The translations under genes were made by a program, and so were the position numbers. 64,000 bases of DNA, from positions 66,873 to 130,872 of the forward strand of contig JBAOHD010000019.1 of NCBI GenBank assembly GCA_037046615.1, in the 5' to 3' direction. The DNA comes from Phosphoribacter sp037046615. Its GTDB lineage: Bacteria > Actinomycetota > Actinomycetes > Actinomycetales > Dermatophilaceae. Positions 54,081-63,828 of this stretch are shown here, piece by piece. Within the stretch, counting starts at the first letter, position 1, and every line of letters starts with the position of its first letter. The notes below the pieces were generated by a model, which saw only the letters and a list, made by a program, of their open reading frames with translations, did no database searches and was not told the DNA's origin.

Positions 54081-55763
54081 CTACTTCTCGGCAGCGATGG
54101 AGCGGAACCGCTCCCCCGCCAGGGTCGCCTTGTTGTCCGCGTCGTAGAGGGAGGCTCCGGGTGACATGTCGTACTGAGTGAGCGAGAACCACGCCCAGCG
54201 TTCCACGTAGGAGAGTCCGTCCATCATCGACGCAGCGGCAGCCAGGAATTCGGCCTGTACCGACTGGGCTGGAACGATGTTGTCCTGCAAGTTCGCCGTC
54301 CAGCCGACGAGAGCGAACTCGGTGAGCCAGAGCGGCAGGCCGTAGCGCTGATGCACCGCCTGCAGGTACTGGCCCAGCTCATTGACTGCCGCATCGACAA
54401 CGTTCTTGCTGCTCGTGAGCAGGGTCGGGCTCGAGTACCAGTGGAGGGGGATGAAGTCGACGTGGCCCTGCTGCTTGGCCAGGCCGGACATGAACGAGTC
54501 CAGCCAGCCGCCGGGGGCATGGCCACGAGTGGCGACCGCCGGAGCACCCAGCCTCAGCCCGGTCGCCTCCAGCTGTGGCCACGCCGACAGGGCTGCAGTG
54601 GGTGTCAGTGAGTTCGACTGCCAGACCTCATCCGGCTCGTTGAACGCCAGCAGCGTCGTCCCGTTGGCCTTGGCCTGCTGGAGCGCGGTCGGCGTCACGT
54701 CTCTCTTTCCCCAGATCATCGGGACGAACTCGCAGCCCCCAGGAGTGGTGATCGAGTCATGGTGGGGTGCCCACGTGTAGTACCAAGACGTCCCCGAGTC
54801 GCGCAGCAGGGTGTTGACCTCCTTGGTGTACCAGGCACCGACTCCGGCGGCAGTTGGAGTCGACTCAGGGGTCGGGCCAGGCTCCGTGTCGACGGCGGCG
54901 ATCGTCCGGAAGCGGGCGCCGGCCGGCGTGACGACGTTGTTGCCGTCATAGAGCGAGGCACCCTCCACCCCTGAGGACGGGGTGAGCGAGAACCAGCCCC
55001 ACCGCTCGACGAAGGGCATGCCGGCCATCATCGAGTTGGCAGCCGTGAGAAACTCGGCCTGCACTGACGGGTCCGCGACTTCATGTCCCCCACCCCACGC
55101 GATGAGACTGAACTCGGTGAGCCAGAGAGGCAGACCGAACCGGCCGTGCACGTGTTGAGCGACAACCTGGCTGACCATGTCGGGGTGTGTGGGCGTCACC
55201 GGAGCTGAGGATCGAGGCACTCGGATACCAGTGGAGAGGAATGAAGTCCACCCTTCGTCCCTGGCTTGCCCGCCGGACATGAAGACATCGAGCCAGCCAC
55301 CCTGCCTGTGCGCGTTGGCGGTCACGGCCGGGGCACCGAGCCTCAGTCCGGATCGCTCCAGCTGCGGCCACAGCGATAGGGCCGCGCTCGGCGAGAGGCT
55401 GGACTTCCCCTTCTTGTCCGGCTGGTGCAATCCGAGCAAGGTCCGGCCATGGGTGGTGGCGCTTTGCAGGTTGGCGGCGGTGACGTCCTGTCGCCCCAGG
55501 ATCATGGGGACGAACTCGCATCCGGCAGGCGTGGTGATCCAGTCATGATGCGGAGCCCAGGTGTAGTACCACGAGGCTCCTGAGTCACCGAGGAGGAAGT
55601 CGACCCTGCTGCCGTACCAGGCCCCGACACCCGGGGACGGCCCGCTGGGCACGGCCGGGGCCGGTGCTGGTTGAGGATGGCTGTCCGGGGCACCCGCTGC
55701 TGCGGCACTGGAAAGGACGGTCAAAGATAGGGCCCCGTTAAGAGCCTCGCGTCGGGATAGCAA
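54081..55763 (-). CDS. Tat-exported tandem GH128-like glycan hydrolase (two compensating frame breaks)
   Basis: About 560 residues. A twin-arginine-type signal (LSRREALNGALSLTVLSSAAAA) is followed by a Pro-rich linker and two homologous 230-residue (beta/alpha)8 domains of the Asl1-like/GH128 type. The C-terminal repeat is complete: WYYTWAPHHDSITTP, TLLAFNEPDE with the acid/base Glu, VDFIPLHWYSSP and LPLWLTEFALVGW with the nucleophile Glu. The N-terminal repeat reads LLGLHQPDKK where the acid/base motif should be, so it has lost its catalytic residue and may only bind glycan. A short shifted stretch at about 55190-55245 restores VDFIPLHWYPSAS and looks like a deletion/insertion pair. GH128 enzymes cleave beta-1,3-glucans. 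Last gene of the leftward set. Confidence 0.82.
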   Translation of the reverse strand: MLSRREALNGALSLTVLSSAAAAGAPDSHPQPAPAPAVPSGPSPGVGAWYGSRVDFLLGDSGASWYYTWAPHHDWITTPAGCEFVPMILGRQDVTAANLQSATTHGRTLLGLHQPDKKGKSSLSPSAALSLWPQLERSGLRLGAPAVTANAHRQGGWLDVFMSGGQARDEGWTSFLSTGIRVPRSSAPVTPTHPDMVSQVVAQHVHGRFGLPLWLTEFSLIAWGGGHEVADPSVQAEFLTAANSMMAGMPFVERWGWFSLTPSSGVEGASLYDGNNVVTPAGARFRTIAAVDTEPGPTPESTPTAAGVGAWYTKEVNTLLRDSGTSWYYTWAPHHDSITTPGGCEFVPMIWGKRDVTPTALQQAKANGTTLLAFNEPDEVWQSNSLTPTAALSAWPQLEATGLRLGAPAVATRGHAPGGWLDSFMSGLAKQQGHVDFIPLHWYSSPTLLTSSKNVVDAAVNELGQYLQAVHQRYGLPLWLTEFALVGWTANLQDNIVPAQSVQAEFLAAAASMMDGLSYVERWAWFSLTQYDMSPGASLYDADNKATLAGERFRSIAAEK

Positions 55764-55902
55764 GCCGTCCTCCGTCTGTCATTCCGAGCACCTTGTTGCG
55801 GGAATGAGGACGTTACCAGTGGGACTGCTGTGACAACGACGTAGGAAGGGGACCGAAATGCGGCCGATCTTGACAAGCCCATCACCCAGCGACACTGGGC
55901 GG

Positions 55903-56916
55903 CTATGCCGAGTAGCCACCAGGATTGGCTGCTATAAAGCGCCAGGAGTCCTCACACATGGCGGCCAGGTCGTATTGAGGGAACCACCCCCACGCCGACT
56001 TCACCGCACTGATGTCGGCGACCAGCCGGGGGACATCCCCCAGCCGGCGGTCGACCACCTGATAGGCGATCGGTCGCCCGGAAGCAGCCTCGAAAGCCGC
56101 GTGCAACTGAAGGACCGAGGTCCCCTCACCTGTGCCGAGGTTGAAGAGCTGCATTCCGTTTGTGTCGTCAACGTGGTCCAGCGCGACCACGTGGCCCCGC
56201 GCGATGTCGACGACATGCACATAGTCGCGGATCGCGGTGCCGTCCGGGGTGGGGTAGTCGCCACCGAACACCTGGAGCTGCGTGCGGTGCCCCATCGCGA
56301 CCTCCGCTAGGTACGGCACGACATTCCGGGGGACGCCCCGCGGCTGCTCACCGAGCCGGCCGCTGGGATGAGCACCAATGGGGTTGAAATACCGCAGGCT
56401 GACGGCACGCATACCGTCGAGGTAATGGCAGGCCTGTTCGATGAGCTGCTCACAGGCCAACTTGGACCAGGCATACGGGTTTGCGGGGGCGGACGGCGCG
56501 GTTTCATCCAACGTGACCGCACGTGTGTCGCCGTATATCGAACAGGACGATGAGAACACCACCCGGCCCACCCCGGCGCGATGGGCTGCCCGCAGCAGGG
56601 TCACCGTGCCCGTCACATTGGTGTGGAAATACTCGAGCGGAATCTCGGTCGACTCCCCCACCGCCTTGCGGGCAGCGAAATGGATGATCGCGTCCACGTG
56701 ATGGCGCGCGAGGACGGACTCCAGGAAGGCCGTATCCGTGATGCTGCCGACCTCGAGGATCGGACGGGTGCCGGTGATTTCCCCCACCCGGTCGACTGCC
56801 TCCACATACCCGGCCGAAAGATCGTCCACGACGACCACGTCGTGGCCGCCGGCGATGAGTTCGACGCAGGTGTGGCTGCCGATGAAGCCCGCGCCACCTG
56901 TCACTAAGACGTGCAT
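55903..56916 (-). CDS. galE: UDP-glucose 4-epimerase
   Basis: A 337-residue short-chain dehydrogenase/epimerase interconverting UDP-glucose and UDP-galactose. NAD-binding VTGGAGFIGSHTCVEL at the N-terminus, the catalytic Ser in VFSSSCSIYGD, the Tyr/Lys pair in PYAWSKLACEQ, and GalE-specific LRYFNPIGAHPSGRLGE, GTAIRDYVHVVDIARGH. Full length. In the cassette it would supply UDP-galactose (or recycle it) for polymer synthesis. It follows the glycosyltransferase gene by 37 bases. Confidence 0.95.
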   Translation of the reverse strand: MHVLVTGGAGFIGSHTCVELIAGGHDVVVVDDLSAGYVEAVDRVGEITGTRPILEVGSITDTAFLESVLARHHVDAIIHFAARKAVGESTEIPLEYFHTNVTGTVTLLRAAHRAGVGRVVFSSSCSIYGDTRAVTLDETAPSAPANPYAWSKLACEQLIEQACHYLDGMRAVSLRYFNPIGAHPSGRLGEQPRGVPRNVVPYLAEVAMGHRTQLQVFGGDYPTPDGTAIRDYVHVVDIARGHVVALDHVDDTNGMQLFNLGTGEGTSVLQLHAAFEAASGRPIAYQVVDRRLGDVPRLVADISAVKSAWGWFPQYDLAAMCEDSWRFIAANPGGYSA

Positions 56917-56953
56917 ACGATTCCTATACAGAAGAGTCGGTTCGTTTCCGGCG

Positions 56954-58855
56954 CTAACCGATGAGTCCCATGCCGGCCAGGAAGCTCCACAGTTCGAAGA
57001 GGTAGAGGACCGAGACCGTGACCACCCCGACGCCGACCAGGATCGACACCGAGAGCGGCACGCCGACCAGGCGCAGCGCGGGCAGTCGGCCCAGACCGGT
57101 GTTCCGTCGAGCCTCAGTCGCGTGCAGGACGGTGACCGCCGTCGCGACGATCACTTGGGAGAGTGCCGTGAGCAGTGAGAGCCCGACGTAGCCTATGACG
57201 TCGGAGTTGTCGAGGCCCACCGCTGCGCTTCCCCCAAGAACGACGGCCACGACAAGGAAGGGAAGGATCAGCCGCACCGGCAACGGTTGCGGCCCGACCT
57301 GACCCTTGGGCGTCACCTTGAAGTCGATCGTCCGCGGGACGATCGCCTCGTAGAACGCGGCAAGGACACCCAGGAGGATGAACGGCAGGCGAGTCCCCGC
57401 ATACAGGCCCCGCTGCCAGCTGATGATTGGAGATCCGAGCGGTCTGATCAGGTTGTTGCGCCGGAGGAGGATCGCGATGACCAAGAGCCAGCCGCTCATG
57501 GTGACCCACAGCCCGAAGAACGTCAGGATGTTGACCGACACCCACGGCGAGCCCGTCGCGCTCGCCACGGAGAACAGGGCGACTCCGCCGACGAACATGA
57601 GGCTGAGCAAGATGTTGAAGCCGGACTGGAAGACAAAGCGGAGGCCCAAAGCGGCAGGCAACCGCTTCCAGGTGCGCAACACGAGGTTCATCAGCGCCTT
57701 CGTGAGGCTTCGCGACCACTGGAACTCCTGGGTCACCATCGCTGCAAAGGTCGGCGGACCGTCACCGCGAGCGGCCGCTTCGATGGCGTATGCGCCGCGC
57801 CAGCCGGCCGTGTTCAGCAGATAGGAGGTTGTGAAGTCCTCGGCGAGCTCGGGCCCGACACCGCCGATCTGGGCGAGTGCCTGGGTGCGCACCGCGTAGT
57901 GCGAGCCGATGCATACAGGTGTGCCATCGGCATTCAGGCCGAGCTGCAGCGCACCGTGAAAGAACGCCTCTTCATACGGCCGACCGACGACCGCCCACGA
58001 CTGCTCGCTGTTCGCATCGCACATGCTCGGCGCAGCGACATAGCCGATCGCAGGATCCCAGAAGGGCCGCACGACCTCTTCAAGGTAGTGCGGATCCGGA
58101 ACGTGGTCTGCGTCGAGCTGAGAGACCACGTCATACGCGGCATAGCCGTAGTGATCGTAGAAGTAGGCGAGATTCCCCTCCTTGCAGCGGCGACGACGCG
58201 GCCAGGTCAGCCGTTGGTACCCTTCGTGACCTCGCCGAGTCGAAATCTTCACGTCCTTGCCCCGGCACCAGACGACGACCTCCTCGGTGGGATCCTCGTC
58301 GGCGAGCCAGACGTCGTACTCACCGGGGTACTCCTGTGCGAGCATCGCCTCCAGAGTGGTGCGGACCATCTCCCACGGCTCGGAGGGGGCCTTCGTAACG
58401 ATCATGGCGACCCGGCAGTCGGGCACCGGCACATTGGGGTTGACCCGCCGCATCTGGTTGACGATGTACAGGAAGTAGGCCGGCAGCGCCATCACGATGG
58501 CGATCAGCAGCGAGTTGGCGATGAACCCCGGCCAGGACAACCGGTGGGCGGGGGAAGCCCACCACGCCAAGAAGACGGTCAACGTGGCGAGGAAGACCAC
58601 GGTGAGCCCCGTGAGCGCTCGTTGGGACTGCCGGGAGAGAGCCCGGACCAGCGCACGTCGTGCACCCGGACGGCGAGCAGGAAGCTCACCGAAGACCGGC
58701 CCCGAGGGACGTATGTCGACGACACAACCGCCGGAGAGCCGGTTGAGGTAGTGGCGGAGGCCTTCGGGGTCTCGACGCGAGAGCCGCAGCGTCGTGGCCG
58801 GACTCTCCGAGCCTGCTTCAACCAGGACGTCAGACAGCGGCTCTGAGGTCTTCAT
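56954..58855 (-). CDS. Cellulose-synthase-like family 2 glycosyltransferase
   Basis: About 633 residues from the ATG at 58855, overlapping the end of the upstream epimerase gene by 26 bases. Two membrane segments near residues 80-145, a cytosolic GT-A domain with the D/DxD/ED residues (VWLADEDPTEE, VVSQLDADHVPDP, ELAEDFTTSYLL) and a QEFQWSRSL motif equivalent to Q(Q/R)xRW, then five or six C-terminal membrane segments. This is the architecture of processive beta-glycan synthases (cellulose, curdlan and hyaluronan type) that extrude the polymer as they make it. The nucleotide sugar cannot be read from sequence. With GH128 enzymes encoded alongside, a beta-1,3-glucan-like product is a tempting inference. 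Confidence 0.9.
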   Translation of the reverse strand: MKTSEPLSDVLVEAGSESPATTLRLSRRDPEGLRHYLNRLSGGCVVDIRPSGPVFGELPARRPGARRALVRALSRQSQRALTGLTVVFLATLTVFLAWWASPAHRLSWPGFIANSLLIAIVMALPAYFLYIVNQMRRVNPNVPVPDCRVAMIVTKAPSEPWEMVRTTLEAMLAQEYPGEYDVWLADEDPTEEVVVWCRGKDVKISTRRGHEGYQRLTWPRRRRCKEGNLAYFYDHYGYAAYDVVSQLDADHVPDPHYLEEVVRPFWDPAIGYVAAPSMCDANSEQSWAVVGRPYEEAFFHGALQLGLNADGTPVCIGSHYAVRTQALAQIGGVGPELAEDFTTSYLLNTAGWRGAYAIEAAARGDGPPTFAAMVTQEFQWSRSLTKALMNLVLRTWKRLPAALGLRFVFQSGFNILLSLMFVGGVALFSVASATGSPWVSVNILTFFGLWVTMSGWLLVIAILLRRNNLIRPLGSPIISWQRGLYAGTRLPFILLGVLAAFYEAIVPRTIDFKVTPKGQVGPQPLPVRLILPFLVVAVVLGGSAAVGLDNSDVIGYVGLSLLTALSQVIVATAVTVLHATEARRNTGLGRLPALRLVGVPLSVSILVGVGVVTVSVLYLFELWSFLAGMGLIG

Positions 58856-59784
58856 CAATCTCTGTGCGCCGAGTCCATTCCACCGTCTCGGACAGGCCAT
58901 CGACGACGCCCACCTCGGGGGACCACCCTAGCTCGGTCCTCGCCCTGGTGATGTCCGGTCTGCGCCGCTTCGGGTCGTCCTCGGGGAGGTCACGCAGCTC
59001 GATAGTCGATGAGGAGCCGACCAGCGCGATGACCAGCTCTGCGATCTCCAGGACAGTGAGCTCGTGAGGGTTGCCAAGATTCACCGGGCCGAACACGGCG
59101 GAGTCGACCATGCTGACGAAGCCACGCACCAGGTCCGAGACGTAGCAGAGGCTGCGTGTTTGGCTGCCGTCACCATAGACGGTGAGCGGGGCGCCCTCGA
59201 GGGCCTGCGAGATGAACTGCGTGACGACGCGTCCATCGTCCGCGCGCATTCTTGGCCCGTACGTGTTGAAGATGCGGATGATCCCGCCGTTCAGCCCTTC
59301 TCGGACGTACGCAGCGATCAGGGACTCCGCGTAGCGCTTGGCCTCGTCGTAGACGCTGCGCGGGCCAATGGGGTTCGACATTGCCCCAGTAGTCCTCGGT
59401 TTGCGGATGCACCAGTGGATCACCGTAGACCTCGCTCGTGGACGCCTGGACGAAGCGGGCGTCGTGTCTCGCCGCGAGGTCCAGTGCGTTCTGCGTCCCG
59501 GTCGACCCCGTCTGCAGGGTGAAGATGGGCTGGGCAAGATAGGCCGGCGGTGAGGCGAGGCTCGCCATGTTGACCACCGCGTCGACCTGACCCCGCACGT
59601 CAAGCGGCCAGCGGATGTCCTGGTCGATGAGCTCGAACCTGGAAGACGGCAGCAAGTGCTCGATGTTCGAGTACGTACCGGAGGCGAAGTTGTCGACGCA
59701 GACAACGGCATCACCCCGCCCGTGCAACGCGTCACACAAGTGAGATCCAACAAAACCAGCACCACCAGTTACGACAACACGCAT
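58830..59784 (-). CDS. uxs: UDP-glucuronate decarboxylase / UDP-xylose synthase (one extra base)
   Basis: An extended short-chain dehydrogenase: VTGGAGFVGSHLCDAL, the Ser/Thr of QASTSEVYGDPLVHPQ, the Tyr/Lys pair in SVYDEAKRYAESL, and RIFNTYGPRMRADDGRVV. EDYWGNV-NPIGPRSVYDEAKR is the hallmark of UXS enzymes, which convert UDP-glucuronate to UDP-xylose. One extra base near 59383 (between GTC and AAC) splits the frame there; removed, the protein has 317 residues, the usual length. It is the first gene of the leftward set and uses the product of the divergent ugd. Confidence 0.9.
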
Positions 59785-59910
59785 GCTGTCCCTCCCTCTC
59801 AACGATCTTTGCCTCGCCGGAGTCTACCCCTGATGAACTCATTACCTAGCGAACGGGTCTCGTACGGTGCGTGGGCTTTGTGAGAGAGCGGCCGGCTCGC
59901 GCACCGCTGG

Positions 59911-59916
59911 TACGAT
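59911..59916 (+). promoter_or_regulatory. -10 element of ugd (probably leaderless)
   Basis: TACGAT lies 6 bases before the ugd GTG, with no ribosome site between. A TANNNT at this distance places the transcript start at or next to the GTG, typical of leaderless actinobacterial mRNAs. No clear -35 is visible. Confidence 0.5.
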
Positions 59917-59922
59917 CTCGGG

Positions 59923-61121
59923 GTGAAAATCGCTGTTGCTGGTATCGGATACGTCGGGTTGGGGAATGCCGCTGTGCTGGCGCGCCACCACGAGGTGGTG
60001 ATGCTGGACATCGACGAGGAAAGGGTCGCTCAGGTGAACGCCCTCGTCTCCCCGCTGGAGGAAGCCGAGTTGACGCGCTTTCTGAGCACCGAGGGTCTCT
60101 CTCTAAGCGCGACGAGCGACGTCGCCGTGGCCTTCAAGGGCGCTGACATGGTGATCATCGCCACACCGACGGACTACGACCCGGACGCTGAACTTCTTCG
60201 ACACCTCTACCGTGGAGAGCGTCGCCACGCCGACGTGGCCCGGCTCGCTCCCGAGGCGACCGTGATCGTCATCAAGTCGACGATCCCGGTCGGCTTCACC
60301 GACAGACCTGCGCGCCGACATCCCGGGCTTCGGCAGTATCATCTTCTCCCCGGAGTTCCTGCGCGAGGGCAGGGCGCTGCTACGACAACCTCCATCCCGT
60401 CGCGGATCGTCGTCGGCGAGCGCTCGGCGCGCGGCGGAGCTGTTCGCCGAGCTGCTGCTCAAGCAGGGCGCGCGTGAACGCAAGGACGTCCCGGTGCTGT
60501 TCACCGGCTCGACCGAGGCCGAGGCGATCAAGCTCTTCGCCAACACCTACCTGGCGCATGCGCGTCGCCTACTTCAACGAGCTCGACACCTACGCGGTGA
60601 CGCACGGGCTGGACACGCGCGCAGATCATCGAGGGCGTCGGCCTCGACCCGCGCATCGGCAGCCATTACAACAACCCGTCGCTTCGGCTACGGCGGCTAC
60701 TGCCTGCCCAAGGACACCAAGCAGCTGCTGGCCAACTACAGCGAGGTTCCGCAGAACCTCATCCGCGCCATCGTCGACGCCAACACGCACCCGCAAGGAC
60801 TTCATCGCCGACGACATCCTCGCGCCGGCAACCCGCAGGTCGTCGGCATCTACCGCCTCGACCATGAAGGCGGGCTCGGACAACTTCCGCGACGTCGTCG
60901 ATCCAGGGCGTCATGAAGCGCATCAAGGCCAAGGGCGTCGAGGTCATCGTCTACGAGCCGACTCTCGACGGACGAGCGAGTTCTTCCGCTCGCGAGGTCG
61001 TGCGCGACCTCGACGAGTTCAAGCGCCGTTCCGACGTGATCGTCGCCAACCGCATGCACGGCGGAGCTCGGCCGACGTGGCAGACAAGGTCTACACGCGC
61101 GACATCTACGGCCGCGACTGA
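59923..61121 (+). CDS. ugd: UDP-glucose 6-dehydrogenase (about 20 extra bases in the sequence)
   Basis: Oxidises UDP-glucose to UDP-glucuronate. The N-terminal NAD fold KIAVAGIGYVGLGNAAVLA is clean for 90 residues, then the frame breaks about every 45 bases. Reading across breaks recovers the expected family sequence: ARLAPEATVIVIKSTIPVGFT, FSPEFLREGRAL, the catalytic Lys region GSTEAEAIKLFANTYLAMR, and the Cys motif FGYGGYCLPKDTKQLL. I count 20 extra bases, all placeable between codons; removal gives 1,179 bases, 392 residues, the length of the short Ugd type. Start GTG at 59923. It feeds the divergent uxs. Confidence 0.92.
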
Positions 61122-61218
61122 GCCTGATCCACCCATGGCTAGAATGCGACTCCAGCGTTGGTTTGTGCCAGCGGCCGCTGAATTCCAAGTCGAAACAGAT
61201 AAGATAAGGACTTGTCGA

Positions 61219-62208
61219 TTGAAGCACCAAGGTGATGAGCTCGTTGGCCAGCTGGGCAGCCTCGACCTCGTGAGTCGACGCTCTCTGCTCGCGGGTGGGG
61301 CGGGTCTGCTGGCGGCTGCCGTGGGGGCGTGCAGCAGTCCAGGTCCTGGTGGCACCGCCGGGCCCCCCGCGGCTTCGCCGGCGGCCCGCGGTGCCTCGCC
61401 TGCGGCCAGCGGTGCCTCGCCGACACCTACTCGGCGGCCACCGCCCCCTCCCGGCCCGCTCGCCGGGATCGGGACTTGGAAGGGAGCACCGGGCGCCAGT
61501 GATGCTCTGGCCGACTCGGGTGCCCGCTGGTTCTACACGTGGGCACCCGATCCCGAGGAGATCACGGTTCCCGAGGGCTGTGAGTTCATCCCGATGATCC
61601 AGGACGAGAGCCACCTTACCGATGAGTCGTTCGAGCTGGCAAAGAGCCACGGCGATACCCTCCTCGCCTTCAACGAGCCCGAGCTCGCCCTGCAGGCGAA
61701 CATGTCGGTGTCGACCGCGCTGAATGCATGGCCTCGGTTCGAGGAGACCGGGATGCGCCTAGGCGCCCCGGCGCTAGCGGGCAATGCCGACAATCCGAAC
61801 AGCTGGTTCAGCAAGTTCATGCAGGGAGTGGAGTCGCGCGGCTACCGCGTGGACTTCGTTCCTATCCATTGGTACCTCGCGCCTGCTCTTCGAAGTCCTT
61901 ATTCCCTCGACCGGGCCGTCGAGGACCTACAGGGTTACATCACCCGGGTCCACGAGGCCTACGGGCTGCCCATCTGGCTCTCTGAGTTCAGCTTGATCAC
62001 ATGGCTCCCCACGGAGAGCGCCGCGATGCCGCCCCAGGACCAGGCGGACTTCCTCGTCGCCGCGGCGGAGATGATGACGCCCCTGCCCTATGTCGAGCGC
62101 TGGGCGTGGTTCTCCCTCACGCCTCCCCCGTATGCTCCAAACGTGGCAACATATGATGATCAAGGGGCGCTCACTTCGGTGGGAAGAGAGTTCCAGCAGC
62201 TGACCTGA
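61219..62208 (+). CDS. GH128-like lipoprotein glycan hydrolase
   Basis: About 329 residues from a TTG at 61219 (AAGGA eight bases upstream); a GTG at 61270 that starts at the signal peptide is the alternative. A twin-arginine-like signal (SRRSLLAGGAGLLAAAVGAC) ends in a lipobox VGAC, followed by an Ala/Ser/Pro-rich linker and one GH128-like domain: RWFYTWAPDPEEIT, TLLAFNEPELA (acid/base Glu), VDFVPIHWYLAP, LPIWLSEFSLITW (nucleophile Glu). Clearly related to the tandem enzyme at 54081-55763, so the two exported hydrolases bracket the biosynthetic genes. Predicted to be anchored in the membrane's outer face and to trim or release a beta-glucan-type polymer. Confidence 0.85.
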   Translation: MKHQGDELVGQLGSLDLVSRRSLLAGGAGLLAAAVGACSSPGPGGTAGPPAASPAARGASPAASGASPTPTRRPPPPPGPLAGIGTWKGAPGASDALADSGARWFYTWAPDPEEITVPEGCEFIPMIQDESHLTDESFELAKSHGDTLLAFNEPELALQANMSVSTALNAWPRFEETGMRLGAPALAGNADNPNSWFSKFMQGVESRGYRVDFVPIHWYLAPALRSPYSLDRAVEDLQGYITRVHEAYGLPIWLSEFSLITWLPTESAAMPPQDQADFLVAAAEMMTPLPYVERWAWFSLTPPPYAPNVATYDDQGALTSVGREFQQLT

Positions 62209-62289
62209 GGCAGCGCCCCCCTGTGCGTCAGGCTGAGGTGAGACACCCCTTCTGACCCGGATCCGCGAGTAGGCGTCGGGGTGTCATAG

Positions 62290-62364
62290 CGAAAAGGTGC
62301 CTTCTGGGTTGGAACGATGGGGATTACGACATCTCCTACCGGTCCAGTGAAAGGCACCTTTTCG
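62290..62364 (+). promoter_or_regulatory. Hairpin enclosing the transposase start codon (right copy)
   Basis: The same 14-bp inverted repeats and 47-base loop as in the left copy, around the ATG at 62317. Confidence 0.65.
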
Positions 62365-63828
62365 GTGGCAACGATACGTGGGGTCAAGGCGGGGCAAAAG
62401 GGTCGGGGTCGGGCGCGTCGGGTGGTCGTTGGTGAGCCCGATGCCCGGTTGACACCGGCGGCAGGGGTCGAGGCGGTCCGGGAGCTGAACCGGGCGCTGG
62501 GGATCGCGGCCACGATCAGCGATCGTGTGGATGCGGTTGCACCGCTGAAGCAGCGACGCCGTGGCCTGGACGGCGGTGAGTTGCTGGTCTCGATGGCGTG
62601 CGCCCAGTTGGCCGGGGTCGACTTCATGTCCGGGCTGGACCGGCGTCGCGCTGATGCTGCCGGTCAGGAGTTGGAGCCGGTGCCGACGCCGGCTTCGGGG
62701 ACCGCTGCTGGGATCGCGAAGCGGTTCACCGTCGAGCACCTGCTCGCGGTCGAGGAAGCGATCGGGGCGATCAACACCGAGTGGGTCAGCCGGCTGCCGG
62801 CCCTGCGGCGGGCGGTGCTGTTGCGCCAGGCCACCATCGACGGCGACGCCACCGATGTCGAGGTCTACGGCCGGACCAAGGACGACGCCGCGCACGCGTA
62901 CACGGGTGCGTTGACGATCCGCAATCACATCGGGTTCTGGGCCGAGGCTGGGGTGCCGCTGGCGGCGGAGTCGATGAACGGCACAGGTGACCCGCGCAGC
63001 AACTGCGTCGAGGTCCTGCACCGAGCCCTGCGGGCGCTGCCGGACGGGGTGCAGCAGGTGCGCACCCGCTGGGATGCCGGGTACTTCGCAGCGGACCTGG
63101 CCACGGCGTGCCTGGCCCAGGGGGTCCAGTTCGCGATCGGTGCGAAACGGACCAAACCCCTGGTCGCAGCGGCCCAGCACGTGCCTGACCACCAGTGGGT
63201 GCCCGCGGTCGGGATGATCGACACCGAGGTCGCCGTCGTGCCCTACCTACCGGGGTCCTGGCCGCACGACGCCGGCATCACGTGCGTGGCGCGACGGACC
63301 CGGATCCCGGTGGAACACCTCCCACACGGGCGCGCCCGCAAACGCCGCACCATCCCCGAAGGCCAGTACCAGCTGGCACTCCAGGGCCGTATCGACGCCG
63401 TCTACGGCTACTCCTTCTTCCTCACCGACATGCTCCCCGAGCAGGCCGAGCAGCCCGATCAGGCCGGGTTGCGGCTGGCGGAGCTGGAGTGGTGGTACCG
63501 CCACCGCACCGACATCGAGGCGTTGAACAAGGACGCCAAGCACGGGGCCGCGATGCGGCACATGCCCTCCGCGGACCGCCGGGTGAACCGGGTCTGGATG
63601 TGGGCGGCCCTGCTGGCCTGCGCGATGTCGTCATGGATGCAGGAACTGGCCAACATCGACCACGGCAACGGCCGCGGGCGACGCACCATCACCCGACTAC
63701 GCCGCGAGCTGATCCTCACCCCAGCGCGCCTGACCCGCCGCGCCGGCACCACACAGCTTCGGCTACCGCCAGGCCCCCAACTCCTCGCGGTCGTCCTCCC
63801 CAGGCTCCAGTCACTGCCCAGTCCCTGA
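62317..63828 (+). CDS. IS1380-family transposase, right copy
   Basis: A 503-residue DDE transposase with the same protein sequence as the left copy, without frame breaks. The identity of both copies points to recent duplication or transposition of the element, or to gene conversion between them, and means each could mobilise the segment between. Confidence 0.85.
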   Translation: MGITTSPTGPVKGTFSVATIRGVKAGQKGRGRARRVVVGEPDARLTPAAGVEAVRELNRALGIAATISDRVDAVAPLKQRRRGLDGGELLVSMACAQLAGVDFMSGLDRRRADAAGQELEPVPTPASGTAAGIAKRFTVEHLLAVEEAIGAINTEWVSRLPALRRAVLLRQATIDGDATDVEVYGRTKDDAAHAYTGALTIRNHIGFWAEAGVPLAAESMNGTGDPRSNCVEVLHRALRALPDGVQQVRTRWDAGYFAADLATACLAQGVQFAIGAKRTKPLVAAAQHVPDHQWVPAVGMIDTEVAVVPYLPGSWPHDAGITCVARRTRIPVEHLPHGRARKRRTIPEGQYQLALQGRIDAVYGYSFFLTDMLPEQAEQPDQAGLRLAELEWWYRHRTDIEALNKDAKHGAAMRHMPSADRRVNRVWMWAALLACAMSSWMQELANIDHGNGRGRRTITRLRRELILTPARLTRRAGTTQLRLPPGPQLLAVVLPRLQSLPSP

